From NCBI GenBank assembly GCA_016710525.1, contig JADJVQ010000066.1:1-47319 (forward strand): a DNA stretch of 47,319 nucleotides. The letters run 5' to 3'. Shown here piece by piece: positions 22,760 to 31,225 of the stretch. Every line of letters begins with the position of its first letter. The stretch's first letter is position 1. Under the pieces are notes generated by a model. It did no database searches. It saw nothing but the letters and a program-made list of their open reading frames with translations, and had not been told where the DNA came from. The DNA comes from Burkholderiaceae bacterium (GTDB taxonomy: Bacteria; Pseudomonadota; Gammaproteobacteria; Burkholderiales; Burkholderiaceae_E). Position numbers and translations under genes: made by a program.

Positions 22760-23296
22760 ATGCGCTCTGCCATGCTTGCTGTTCTCGAATACCTCATCGG
22801 CTTCATCGCGCTGGCGTTCTTCGCTTACCTGGCGTTCGGTCGTGGCCTGTCGACGGACGAGTCTTTTGTCTTTGCCTTCAAAGCGAGCGCAACCGTAGCA
22901 GCGGCTGAACTCGGGCTTCTTCTGGCACGGGTGTCGCCGGCCAATCGGCTCATACTCGGCGCGAATATCTGGCTTATCGCGGGCGGTGCCGCCGCGTTAT
23001 TCGAGCAATGGTGGTGGCTGCGCATCTACCAACACTTCGGAGAAGCCAGCCTCTTTTTGACCATGCTCCTAGTCGGGCTGGTCTCCACATTCTCGTCATC
23101 CGCTGGATTCATAGCCAAGCTCGGGCCCAGATCGCAGGTATTGCGCGCCTCGCTCGTTCTGCTGGCAGCGACCGGTCTTGCATTGGCCGCAGCCATCTAC
23201 TTTCGCGGCAACGTAAAGTACGCCGCGGTTGTACCCGTCATCGCGCTATCGTGGCTGAATCGCCTGCTGTGCCACCGGTTGCCAGGTGTCGCCTGA
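22760..23296 (+). CDS. Hypothetical membrane protein, 178 aa
   Basis: From ATG 22760: five to six hydrophobic helices, beginning LAVLEYLIGFIALAFFAYLAF, including a Trp-rich segment (LFEQWWWLRIY) and ending near WLNRLLCHRLPGVA. No family recognised. The start was placed where the first helix begins. Confidence 0.65.
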   Translation: MRSAMLAVLEYLIGFIALAFFAYLAFGRGLSTDESFVFAFKASATVAAAELGLLLARVSPANRLILGANIWLIAGGAAALFEQWWWLRIYQHFGEASLFLTMLLVGLVSTFSSSAGFIAKLGPRSQVLRASLVLLAATGLALAAAIYFRGNVKYAAVVPVIALSWLNRLLCHRLPGVA

Positions 23297-23474
23297 CGGC
23301 CGAGAAACGACCTCCTCCGCATGGGTCATTCGTCGGGCCTTGCGGAATCGCCCCCTGGGCGGAGACGACGCCTGATGCAATCTCTGGTACGAGAGTTGCC
23401 TGACAGAGCAGTTCGGTCGGACCGCGTCGCGGCGGCCCCTCCAATTCAACAGCACGAGCACCAGAAGGATTGAC

Positions 23475-24464
23475 ATGGCTCATTCGTTCACCATTTCCAG
23501 GCGGGACGCACTGCTTTGGGGAGCCGCCTGCACCCTGGGCGCTGGCAGCTCTGCTTGGGCCCAAGGCAAGTACCCCGAGCAAACCGTCAGGATGATCGTT
23601 GCGCTACCCCCAGGCGGGAGCGTTGACATGATCGCGCGCACCCTCGCGGACCGCCTCAAATTGTCCCTGGGTCAGGCGTGGATCGTCGACAATCGCGCGG
23701 GCGGCTCTGGGCAGATCGGCATGCCGCTGGTTGCGCGCGCGGGGCCCGATGGCTACACGCTCGCTGTCTCGCCGGCATCATTCCTGACCACGAACAAGAG
23801 CATCTTCAAGAGCCTGCCCTACGACCCGGTCACGGACTTCGCACCGGTGTCACGGCTCGTGAATCAGCCCATGGTGCTGGTGGTCAACGACAAGCAGAAA
23901 TATCCGAACGTCGCAGCGCTGATTGCTGCCGCTCGCGCCGCACCGGGCACCCTGAGCTACGCCTCGTCGGGCGATGGCAGTCCGCAGCACCTCGCGGGCC
24001 TGCTCTTCGAAACGCGAACCCAGACGAAGTTGCTGCACGTGCCCTATCGAGGCGGAGCTCTGGCGATCAACGACACGCTCGGAGGCACCGTGCAAGCGAT
24101 GTTCGCCGTCATGCCCGAAGCATTGCCTCATGTGCGCGCCGGCAAGCTGCATGCACTGGGGGTCATGAGCCGAACCCGCTCGTCCACGATGCCACAGGTG
24201 CCCACCATGGCCGAGGCAGGCGTGGCAGATCTCAACTTGTCGGCCTGGATGGCGCTGCTGGCGCCCGCCAAAACGCCGCGCCCCATCATCGAGCAACTCA
24301 ACCGGGCGGTTGTCGCTGCGTTCGACCCCGAGCTTCGCACCCGTCTGGCCGATCTTGGAATCGAAGCGGCGACGAGCACACCCGAGGAACTGCAGAGCCT
24401 CATTGCGCAGGAGCTCAAGCTGCATGCCGAGTTGGTCAAGGCCGCTGGACTGGTCCCTCAGTAG
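23475..24464 (+). CDS. Bug/TctC-type solute-binding protein, second copy
   Basis: A 329-aa protein with a twin-arginine-like signal (ISRRDALLWGAACTLGAGSSAWAQ), so it may be exported folded. Bug motifs are clear: VRMIVALPPGGSVDMIARTLADRL, VDNRAGGSGQIGMPLVARAGPDG, LPYDPVTDFAPV and GTLSYASSGDGSPQHLAG. No tctAB genes are adjacent. It is only distantly related to the Bug protein at 4693, so it is not a tandem duplicate. Ligand unknown. Confidence 0.92.
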   Translation: MAHSFTISRRDALLWGAACTLGAGSSAWAQGKYPEQTVRMIVALPPGGSVDMIARTLADRLKLSLGQAWIVDNRAGGSGQIGMPLVARAGPDGYTLAVSPASFLTTNKSIFKSLPYDPVTDFAPVSRLVNQPMVLVVNDKQKYPNVAALIAAARAAPGTLSYASSGDGSPQHLAGLLFETRTQTKLLHVPYRGGALAINDTLGGTVQAMFAVMPEALPHVRAGKLHALGVMSRTRSSTMPQVPTMAEAGVADLNLSAWMALLAPAKTPRPIIEQLNRAVVAAFDPELRTRLADLGIEAATSTPEELQSLIAQELKLHAELVKAAGLVPQ

Positions 24465-24490
24465 AGGCTTGCCGTGCGATGTCGAGCGAG

Positions 24491-24553
24491 ACCTAACCTG
24501 TCGGTCATGCAGCCGCGCTCTGCCTTAGCGCGCTGGGCAATCCTTCGCTAGGC
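24491..24553 (+). other. Degenerate attC-like sequence before a GNAT gene
   Basis: ACCTAAC (24491-24497) and GCTAGGC (24547-24553) stand in the inverse-core and core positions. Inner segments GGTCATGCAGC and GCTGGGCAATCC are partly complementary, and the centre is a CGCGCT/AGCGCG stem. The next start codon follows by 3 bases, as in cassettes. The core has C for the second T of GTTRRRY and would not be a normal substrate. Confidence 0.4.
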
Positions 24554-24556
24554 ATC

Positions 24557-25000
24557 ATGCAAGTCCGCCTCGTCCCTGCGCACGATGAAGCACAATGCCA
24601 GGAGCTCGAATCATTCCTGGTCGAGCGCATCGACGAGTTCAATTCCAGCACGACCGGGTATTTCGATGGAAAGCTCTTGGCCGGCGCCGTGAGAAACGAG
24701 CAAGGCGCGGTCATCGCTGGCTTCAGTGGTCATACGTGGGGCGGCTGCTGCGAGCTTTCTCATGTTTGGGTTCATGAGCGGCATCGTGGGCACGGGCTCG
24801 GGAAAGCGCTTATCGCTTCTGCCGAAGCTGAAGCCCGTCGTCGCGGTTGTGTGCAGCTCGTACTAACGACCCACAGTTTCCAGGCGCCAGGCTTCTACGA
24901 GCGCATGGGCTACGAGAGAATGTACACACTCGAGGGCCGACCTCAAGGCCATGCCCAGCTCATCTACTCGAAGCGATTGCGCGTCGCGGATTCTTCATGA
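24557..25000 (+). CDS. GNAT-family N-acetyltransferase
   Basis: A 147-aa protein with the GNAT order: VRLVPAHDEAQCQELESFLVERI, then GAVIAGFSGHTWGGCCELSHVWVHERHRGHGLGKALIASAEAEARRRG, and a closing TTHSFQAPGFYERMGY. The RGHGLGKAL loop binds the CoA pyrophosphate. It is similar to the short acetyltransferases found in cassettes. Substrate unknown. Confidence 0.9.
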   Translation: MQVRLVPAHDEAQCQELESFLVERIDEFNSSTTGYFDGKLLAGAVRNEQGAVIAGFSGHTWGGCCELSHVWVHERHRGHGLGKALIASAEAEARRRGCVQLVLTTHSFQAPGFYERMGYERMYTLEGRPQGHAQLIYSKRLRVADSS

Positions 25001-25138
25001 TTGATGCAATAACCTGTCGTAGCCGCACCGCAAGCATGACCTTGAAGGCCAACGATCCTTCCAAGCACCCCTTGCGGGTCAAATCGTACGCAGGGCGAGA
25101 ATCGCGCCCAATGACAAACCCATCGGACGGAGCGGACG

Positions 25139-25348
25139 GTGACAAGTGAAGAAAAAACAAAGGGGCCGGCTTCCTATTTCCCGTCGATCGAAAAAAAGTA
25201 CGGGAAACCGATCGAGCACTGGATGACGGTCTTAAAGCGTGCGGGCCCCCTCAAGCACATGGAGCTGGTCTCGCTCCTCAAGTCGGACCATGCGATGGGG
25301 CACGGACATGCGAATGCACTGGTGGCTTGGTTCCTGTCGAAGCAGTAA
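25139..25348 (+). CDS. DUF4287-domain small protein
   Basis: A 69-aa protein from GTG 25139: KGPASYFPSIEKKYGKPIEHWMTVLKRAGPLKHMELVSLLKSDHAMGHGHANALVAWFL. This matches the DUF4287 helical domain, which occurs alone or fused to DUF5655-like modules. The H-M-E and GHGHAN motifs are intact. Function unknown. Confidence 0.88.
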   Translation: MTSEEKTKGPASYFPSIEKKYGKPIEHWMTVLKRAGPLKHMELVSLLKSDHAMGHGHANALVAWFLSKQ

Positions 25349-25393
25349 CAGCCCCCAAGACGTCCATTCGAATCTGGCATCAGGGGTAAACCC

Positions 25394-25894
25394 GTGCGTG
25401 TGCTCAACGTGCATCAGCGCAGTCTTCGCGCCAGTCCGCCGCAGGCGGCCTATCTGCTGGACGCTCTGTCCTCTCCGAACGACCCACTCTGGCCTTCGGA
25501 AGATTGGCCACGGATTCGCTTCGACCGCCCGCTTCAGCCAGGTGCCCTCGGAGGCCACGGGCCTATCCGCTATGCCGTTGCCCTCTATGACCCCGGCCAG
25601 CGGATTTCCTTTCAATTCACAGCACCTCGAGGCTTCATCGGTCGGCACTGGTTCGAGGTCCTTGCTCATGGAGAGTCCGGCACTGTCCTGCGGCACACCA
25701 TCGAGATGAAGCTCACCGGCCTTGCTCTGCTGTCCTGGCCGCTGGTCTTTCGGCCCCTGCACGACGCCTTGGTCGAAGATGCGCTCACCAAGGCACAGGT
25801 CGCACTCGGCGAACAGCCTACGCGTGTTCGCTGGTCCGCGTGGGTTCACCTGTTGCGCGGCCTCCTTGCTCGCCGCGGCGGGCGTGCCAAGTGA
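25394..25894 (+). CDS. SRPBCC-like protein
   Basis: A 166-aa protein from GTG 25394: VLNVHQRSLRASPPQAAYLLDALSSPNDPLWPSEDWPRIRFDRPLQPGALGGHGPIRYAV, then ISFQFTAPRGFIGRHWFEVL and HTIEMKLTGLALLSWPLVFRPLHDALVEDALTKAQ. The long C-terminal helix after a beta-sheet fits the START/SRPBCC hydrophobic-pocket fold. Ligand unknown. Confidence 0.75.
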   Translation: MRVLNVHQRSLRASPPQAAYLLDALSSPNDPLWPSEDWPRIRFDRPLQPGALGGHGPIRYAVALYDPGQRISFQFTAPRGFIGRHWFEVLAHGESGTVLRHTIEMKLTGLALLSWPLVFRPLHDALVEDALTKAQVALGEQPTRVRWSAWVHLLRGLLARRGGRAK

Positions 25895-26036
25895 TGCGCC
25901 CCCGTCACGGGAGGCGACCATTCTCCGCGTCAGGAGAGGTGCTGGAACATCAACGCCAGGCTCGGCCGTTGACTGGACAGCCGCCACGTACCGACCCGAC
26001 AGTCGAACGCCTGTCGAGCGTGACGCAAAGCCAGCC

Positions 26037-26453
26037 TCAGCGATCGTCCGCGGGTGGAATCGCCGCCGGGTCCATCCAGATCACGCCCCACAGGTGGCCG
26101 TCCGGGTCCGCAAGGTCCCGGGTATACATGAAGCCCAGGTCCTCAACCGGGTTCACATCCGCCCGCCCACCGTGCGCCGCCGCGGCAAGGTTCAACGAAT
26201 CGACGGCGTCGCGGCTCTCCATCGTCAGCGAAAGCATCGACGCGCTCGTACCCGCAGGCGGAAAAGGTCGTGAGGTCAAGGTGCGCCACTTGACGTGGGT
26301 GAGCAGCATCACGTGAATCGCCTCGCTCCACATCATCCCGGCGGCGTTCTCGTCGCTCAAGTGAAGGTTCTGCGTGAAGTTCAGTGCCTTGTAGAAGGCG
26401 ATAGAAGCGTTCAGGTCGGTGACCGGCAAGCTGACGAAGATCTTCTTTTCCAT
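26037..26453 (-). CDS. VOC-family protein (YlbH/YaeR-like, single domain pair)
   Basis: A 138-aa protein from ATG 26453, with GGAGA just upstream: KIFVSLPVTDLNASIAFYKALNFTQN at the start and ADPDGHLWGVIWMDP at the end. These are the paired VOC modules of the glyoxalase-like group often labelled lactoylglutathione lyase-like. It is on the minus strand between plus-strand genes, so it has its own promoter. Confidence 0.9.
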   Translation of the reverse strand: MEKKIFVSLPVTDLNASIAFYKALNFTQNLHLSDENAAGMMWSEAIHVMLLTHVKWRTLTSRPFPPAGTSASMLSLTMESRDAVDSLNLAAAAHGGRADVNPVEDLGFMYTRDLADPDGHLWGVIWMDPAAIPPADDR

Positions 26454-26578
26454 CGGTCTCTCCTGGTAGTTGCGTACCACCGCCAAATCTACACGTGCCA
26501 GACCTTCGCCGATACGCGGCCCGGCGCCGACAGTTCGCGGCCCGGGTCGTTTCGATTCATCGCCGGTACACTCTCACC

Positions 26579-27010
26579 ATGCTCGACTTCGGCAACACGG
26601 CGCTCTTGCTGGGTGGCGTCCTGAGCGCCCTCGCCTCGATCGCCCACCTGGCCTGCATTGCTCTGGGCGCGCCGGCCTATCGATTCATGGGTGCCGGCGA
26701 GCGCATGGCGCGCGCGGTTCAAGCCGGCAAGATCCAGCCCACTCTCGTGACCCTGGCGATCGCCAGCACCCTGCTCGTGTGCGCCGCGTATGCCTTCTCG
26801 GGCGCCGGTATCGCGCCCCCCCTGCCCTTCACGAAGCTGGCGCTGGTGCTCATCAGCGCTGTGTATCTGGTGCGCGCCTTTGCCTTCCCGCTTCTGAGGC
26901 CCCTCTTCCCTGAAAACTCCCCAAGCTTCTGGCTGGTGTCTTCCGGCATATGCCTGGTGCTCGGACTTCTCCATGCACTGGGTGTGATCGCGCTGTGGGC
27001 ACGGCCGTGA
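26579..27010 (+). CDS. Small membrane protein, four helices
   Basis: A 143-aa protein from ATG 26579: helix one NTALLLGGVLSALASIAHLACIALG, then a charged loop (GERMARAVQAGK), and three more hydrophobic helices ending GICLVLGLLHALGVIALWARP. I cannot name the family. It ends 21 bases before the YdeI-like gene, probably the same transcript. Confidence 0.7.
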   Translation: MLDFGNTALLLGGVLSALASIAHLACIALGAPAYRFMGAGERMARAVQAGKIQPTLVTLAIASTLLVCAAYAFSGAGIAPPLPFTKLALVLISAVYLVRAFAFPLLRPLFPENSPSFWLVSSGICLVLGLLHALGVIALWARP

Positions 27011-27031
27011 GGCGCACACCCTGAGCCCATC

Positions 27032-27595
27032 GTGTCTCCCACGTTCTTTGTATCCGCCCTGGAATTCCGGGCCTGGCTGGAAGTCAACCACACCTCGGCC
27101 AAGGAACTGATCGTCGGCTTCAGGAAGGTCGGCACCGGCCTGCCGAGCATGACCTGGCCGGAGTCGGTCGACGAGGCGCTGTGCTTCGGCTGGATCGACG
27201 GCGTGCGCAAGCGAATCGACGAAGGGTCGTACCAGATCCGTTTCACGCCGCGCAAGCAGGGCTCGATCTGGAGCCTGGTCAACGTCGGCAAGGTGGGGGA
27301 GCTGACGAGGCAAAATCGGATGCAACCCATCGGCATCGCTGCCTTCGAATCCCGAGTTCAGGCCAGGACCGGCGTGTACTCCTTCGAGCGGGAAGAAGCC
27401 GCCGCGTTGACGCCGGTTGAAGTTCGCGAGTTCCAGCAGCATCGGCAAGCCTGGACGTACTTTCAGTCCGCCGCACCGAGCTACCAGCGAGCGATCACGC
27501 ACTGGGTTGTCAGCGCCAAACAAGCCGCCACTCGCGATCGCCGCTTCGCTCAGCTCGTGCAGGCGTGCGCCGAACAACGGCGCATCCCAAGGTAG
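27032..27595 (+). CDS. YdeI/OmpD-associated family protein
   Basis: A 187-aa protein from GTG 27032: FRAWLEVNHTSAKELIVGFRKVGTG, then MTWPESVDEALCFGWIDGVRKRID, YQIRFTPRKQGSIWSLVN and AWTYFQSAAPSYQRAITHWVVSAKQAATRDRRFAQLV. This is the YdeI family, which includes proteins linked to resistance against bacteriocins or antimicrobial peptides; the mechanism is not known to me. Confidence 0.92.
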   Translation: MSPTFFVSALEFRAWLEVNHTSAKELIVGFRKVGTGLPSMTWPESVDEALCFGWIDGVRKRIDEGSYQIRFTPRKQGSIWSLVNVGKVGELTRQNRMQPIGIAAFESRVQARTGVYSFEREEAAALTPVEVREFQQHRQAWTYFQSAAPSYQRAITHWVVSAKQAATRDRRFAQLVQACAEQRRIPR

Positions 27596-27615
27596 CGGTA
27601 CCGAGACAGCCGAAT

Positions 27616-28776
27616 CTACCCGGCCCGCGGCAGCAACCACTGCGGCCCGAACTCATCGGTACCGGCGCAGCCCATCTGCCCCATCTGCAGGTCGATCTCG
27701 CGCTTGAGCAGCGCGATGGCACGCGCCGCGCCGGCTTCTCGAGCGGCAATGGCGCCGTAGAGCATCGCCCGGCCGGCGAATACGAAATCCGCTCCCAGGC
27801 ACATCGCAGCCACCACATGCGAGCCGCGGCGCACGCCGCTGTCGAAGAGCACCGCAATCGACGGATCGAGTGCCGCACGGATGGCCGGCAGCACCTCCAG
27901 CGGCGACGGCGCCAGATCCAGCTGCCGGCCCCCATGATTGGAGACCAGCACGCCATCGGCGCCCAGCTCCACCGCGCGACGGGCGTCGTCCGGGTGCATC
28001 ACGCCCTTGATCACCAGCTTGCCCGGCCAGCGTCGCCGGATGTCCTCGAAGTCGCGCCAGACCTGGGTGGTATCGCCCATCTGCTCGCCGGATGTCCGGG
28101 CCACCTCTATCGCCGACGATGCCGCCGTGTCTTGGGCCGACAGCAGGTTCATGAACTTCGGCACGCCACCATTGGCCAGATACTCGAGGATCCAGCGCGG
28201 GTGCCTGGCCGCCTCGAGCAGGTAGGGCAGCTTGAGCTTCACCGCGGCGCCGAATCCGCTGCGCGCATTGCGCTCGCGATTCGGGTGCACCGGCACGTCC
28301 ACCGTGACCATCAGCACGGGCACACCCAGGTCGGCGGCACGTGCAACCGACCCATGCATCAGCCCCCGGTTTCGGGTGCCGTAGAGCTGGAAGAACACCT
28401 GCCCGTTGCCTGCGCGCACCACCTGGTCCATCGGGTCGTTCGAGACATTGGACAGCGTGAACGGAATGCCGGCCTGCCCGGCCGCGCTGGCCAATGCCAG
28501 GTCCGTGCCGGGCCGCGAGATGCCCGACAGTCCCATCGGGGCGACTCCCAGGGGCATCGCATACTCGCGCCCGAACAAGGTGGTCTTTTGCGATCGCTGC
28601 GAGACATCGACCAGATACCGCGGAACGATTCGCACCGCGTCGAAGGCGGCTCGGTTGCGGTCCATGCCGATCTCGTCTTCGACTCCGCCCTCGACATAGT
28701 CGAAGACCGCCCGCGGCGAGTGCCGGCGGGCCAGTCGCCTGAGGTCCTCGATATTGACGGCGTTGTCGATGCGCAT
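27616..28776 (-). CDS. FMN-dependent alpha-hydroxy-acid oxidase/dehydrogenase
   Basis: A 386-aa protein from ATG 28776; the longer form adds 16 unconserved residues. It has the whole LldD/glycolate-oxidase fold: FDYVEGG near residue 25, PRYLVDVSQRSQKTTLFG, PLGVAPMGLSGISRPG and FQLYGTRNRG. The FMN/active-site signature SNHGGRQLD carries the catalytic His (about residue 280) and an Arg. It oxidises 2-hydroxy acids such as lactate or mandelate to oxo acids. No permease or regulator is adjacent. The DsbA-family gene upstream on the same strand is 132 bases away. Confidence 0.93.
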   Translation of the reverse strand: MRIDNAVNIEDLRRLARRHSPRAVFDYVEGGVEDEIGMDRNRAAFDAVRIVPRYLVDVSQRSQKTTLFGREYAMPLGVAPMGLSGISRPGTDLALASAAGQAGIPFTLSNVSNDPMDQVVRAGNGQVFFQLYGTRNRGLMHGSVARAADLGVPVLMVTVDVPVHPNRERNARSGFGAAVKLKLPYLLEAARHPRWILEYLANGGVPKFMNLLSAQDTAASSAIEVARTSGEQMGDTTQVWRDFEDIRRRWPGKLVIKGVMHPDDARRAVELGADGVLVSNHGGRQLDLAPSPLEVLPAIRAALDPSIAVLFDSGVRRGSHVVAAMCLGADFVFAGRAMLYGAIAAREAGAARAIALLKREIDLQMGQMGCAGTDEFGPQWLLPRAG

Positions 28777-28908
28777 CGCAAACTTTCCTTCCTCGAAACA
28801 GTCCGCGCTGTCAGCGGACCTCAAGCCGCGCCACCCGGCGGGCGCGCTCGACGCGACGCCGTCACGCGCCGGGTCGTTACACGCCGGATCGTCTCGCGCG
28901 GCCGCTGC

Positions 28909-29520
28909 TCACCCCTTGGCCACTGCGACCAGTTGCTCCAGTGCTTCGTAAGGCTGCGCGCCGACCACACCATGACGTCCGGCGACGAACGTGGGCACAC
29001 CGGTCACGCCGTAGGCATGCGATTTCTGCCAGTCAGCGTCCACCATGGGCCCGAAGCTGCGCGTCTCGAGCACCTCGCGCGCGGCCTGCGCCGAGAGCCC
29101 GACCGCGGCGGCGATTCCGACGAGCGTTTCGACATCGCCGATGTTGGCGCCCTCGACGAAGTACGCCCGAAACAGCGCGTCATGGATCGCATCCCCGCCC
29201 GGCTGGGTGTCGGCCCAGGCACCCAGTTCCTGCGCCAGGCGGCTGTTGTAGGTCATGGTGCGATCGCCGTAAGGCAGCCCTTCGGCCGTCATGCGTTCGC
29301 GCATCTGCGCCTGCATCTTGGGTATGTCGAAGCCGCGGCCGGCGAACAGATCCGCCAGGCTGCGCCCCTGCGCCGGTGTGTCCGGATGCAGCGGGAAATG
29401 AATCCACTTGATCTGGACGTTGTGTTCTTTCCTGAGCCGCTCGATACGCACGGTACTGAGATAACACCAGGGTCAGATGTAGTCGGAAAAGACTTCCACC
29501 ACCATCGGTTCGGTCATCAT
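28909..29520 (-). CDS. DsbA-family (FrnE-like) thiol-disulfide protein with in-frame TGA in the CxxC motif: candidate selenoprotein or nonsense mutant
   Basis: From ATG 29520 (or 29517), the frame reads MMTEPMVVEVFSDYI, then TGA (29475-29473), then PWCYLSTVRIERLRKEHNVQIKW, and continues unbroken to 28909. FrnE-like DsbA proteins have SDxxCPWCY here, so TGA replaces exactly the first catalytic Cys (CPWC). The rest is intact: LHPDTP, GLPYG, a helical insertion and GVTGVPTFVAG with its cis-Pro. Recoding as selenocysteine gives UPWC, a type of motif reported in some DsbA-like selenoproteins. A plain TGC-to-TGA mutation is the simpler alternative. A restart at GTG 29451 would lack the active site. 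Confidence 0.85.
29440..29460 (-). promoter_or_regulatory. SECIS-like stem-loop just after the in-frame TGA
   Basis: On the minus strand, 12 bases after the TGA, CTCAGTAC pairs with GTATCGAG (seven of eight pairs, one A-C mismatch, one G-U) around a five-base loop CGTGC. The loop starts 21 bases after the TGA with a G at its second position. This fits the bacterial SECIS rule as I know it (short apical loop about 16-37 bases downstream, G among its first two bases). Such a small hairpin can arise by chance in GC-rich coding DNA. Confidence 0.4.
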
Positions 29521-29733
29521 GGCCTCTGAAGAAGAGTGTGCGACGAATACTAGCCCAGCCTCGACGAACGGGCACACTCCCGCACCGAACATCACCGACA
29601 CGGTGTTGGCGAAATCGCTGCCCACAGAGACAATGGTCAGAGATGTACTCTTCCGGGTGGCCTGCCGCTGCGATTTCGACTGAGCCCCCTCTGCTCGCAC
29701 CCTCGGGGCAGTCGACAACTTCGTCTGTTATTC

Positions 29734-30136
29734 ATGATCTCGATCCCAGCAACGGTTCTGACACTGGTTGCGCTGATGGCTGCAAGCGCCTCTCTTGCGC
29801 AGTCGAATCCCGATGGCTGCCGTGTCCTGCCGTTTCGGGGCGCTACCTCGCCTCAAGGGGCTGAAGCGCAGATGCACGTCATCAACACCGGCCAACCCTG
29901 TGCCATCGCCAACTTCGGAATACCAGGCGAAGGACGCAACCCCGCGCACTCGGGCGCCGTTACGCGCCCCTCCCAGCGGGGGCGTTGCGCAGGTCAAGGC
30001 GCACAGGGCCGTCTACACGCCGATGCCCGGGTTTGAAGGGGAGGACTACTTCGAATACGAAGCGCATGCATTGGGCCCGAGCGGCAACACCCTGCTCCTC
30101 CGAGTGCGGGTAAGGGTTTCAGTCAAAGCTCCGTGA
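29734..30136 (+). pseudogene. Secreted beta-rich protein split by one frameshift
   Basis: The first frame opens MISIPATVLTLVALMAASASLAQ, a signal peptide, then HVINTGQPCAIANFGIPGEGRNPAHSGAV. Near 29965 the meaningful frame changes to PPSGGVAQVKAHRAVYTPMPGFEGEDYFEYEAHALGPSGNTLLLRVRVRVSV, a C-terminal Ig-like or cadherin-like strand set. The reunited protein would have about 134 residues. The shift lies in a C/G-rich run (CGCCCCTCCCAGCGGGGGC), a typical slippage or sequencing-error site. Confidence 0.7.
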
Positions 30137-30293
30137 TCACGCTCATTCCAGCGAACCTTGCCATGCGCCGGTCATCTCCTTGGTTTCGCCCGAGCCCCTT
30201 GGGTGGACAGCCACCCTGCGTTATCGTTCTACGCCTGCCGCGGGTCTGCGGGTTTCGGGCTCACCTCCTTCACCCAGCCGTCCAGTCCTATCC

Positions 30294-30716
30294 ATGAAAA
30301 TCGAGCACCGAACCATCACCAACGCCTCACCGGAGGCGGTCTTTCGCCTCTATGAGGACGTTGCCAACTGGCACACCTGGGATCCGGACACGAAACAGGC
30401 AACGCTCGATGGGCCCTTGCGCACTGGCGCGCAGGGCAAGCTGACCCCCACCAAGGGACGAACGGTTCCGATGCGGGTAACCGATGTCGTCCCGGGGCGA
30501 TCTTTCACGGTCGAATCCAAGATTCCATTGTTCCGCATGGTCTTCGAGCATGAACTGACACCCGGTCCATCGGGCACTGAAATCCTCCACCGAGTGACGT
30601 TCTCCGGCTTGCTGTCGATCTTGCTCGGCCCCATGCTCTCCAGGCAGCTGAACGCCGGTCTGCCGGTCACCCTGGAACGCCTGAAACAACGCGCGGAGTC
30701 GAACCGTGCAGCGTGA
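30294..30716 (+). CDS. SRPBCC-family protein
   Basis: A 140-aa protein from ATG 30294: KIEHRTITNASPEAVFRLYEDVANWHTWDPDTKQATLDGPLRTGAQGKLTP, then RVTDVVPGRSFTVESKIPLFRMVFEHEL and LEILHRVTFSGLLS-like strands, ending in the long helix QLNAGLPVTLERLKQRAE. This is the polyketide-cyclase/START fold with a hydrophobic pocket. Ligand unknown. Confidence 0.9.
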   Translation: MKIEHRTITNASPEAVFRLYEDVANWHTWDPDTKQATLDGPLRTGAQGKLTPTKGRTVPMRVTDVVPGRSFTVESKIPLFRMVFEHELTPGPSGTEILHRVTFSGLLSILLGPMLSRQLNAGLPVTLERLKQRAESNRAA

Positions 30717-30771
30717 CGACCTGCCGCTGCCGCGGCGAACACTGTGGCCTCGTGCCAGGAGGTAATTCGCG

Positions 30772-31194
30772 ATGACTTCCGCCCTGCTGGCCGCCCTGAT
30801 CTGCGCCGGGGCCATGCTGGCCACGACGACCTATTTCATCCTGGGCTCCATACCGCTGCTGGTGCTCAAGCACGACACGCCCCTCGATGCCCGATTCGTG
30901 CGTGCGTTTTTCAATACCTACTACGTGGCCGCACTCGCCAGCGCGACGGCCACAGCGCTCAGCCTCGTGATTGCGGGCCGTTCGGGAGTGGCAGCCGCAG
31001 CGGCAGCACTGGCGGTGGTGGCCGTCCTCCTGCGCAAGCAGATCATCCCGACGATGGATTCCATCGGCGCCCAGATTCAGTCGGACTTCGCGGACGCGAT
31101 TCCCGCATTTCGCCGAACCCACCTCACCGCCATCCTGATCAACGTCGTCCAGCTTGCCGTGATCGTCTGGATTCTGATCGCGGTGAGCCGGTAG
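30772..31194 (+). CDS. Conserved membrane protein, 140 aa
   Basis: Four hydrophobic helices: SALLAALICAGAMLATTTYFILGSIPLLVL, a second around FFNTYYVAALASATATALSLVIA, a third AAAAAALAVVAVLLRK, and a last AILINVVQLAVIVWILIAV. The loop FRRTHLTAILIN is charged. Family not named. An AGGAGGTAATTCGCG ribosome-binding site precedes the ATG. It lies 56 bases after the SRPBCC gene and may share its transcript. Confidence 0.7.
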   Translation: MTSALLAALICAGAMLATTTYFILGSIPLLVLKHDTPLDARFVRAFFNTYYVAALASATATALSLVIAGRSGVAAAAAALAVVAVLLRKQIIPTMDSIGAQIQSDFADAIPAFRRTHLTAILINVVQLAVIVWILIAVSR

Positions 31195-31225
31195 CGCGCC
31201 CGAACGATTGCGTACGGACCTTGCC

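Noticed and set aside
25010..25030. AATAACCTGTCG after the GNAT gene as an attC inverse core
   Set aside because: No GTTRRRY-type core or complementary right half lies in the next 130 bases.
27565..29529. Very long plus-strand open frame (654 codons) opposite the alpha-hydroxy-acid oxidase and DsbA-family gene
   Set aside because: It has no recognisable domain, is rich in Arg/His/Gln from GC-skewed antisense codons, and covers two clear genes on the other strand.
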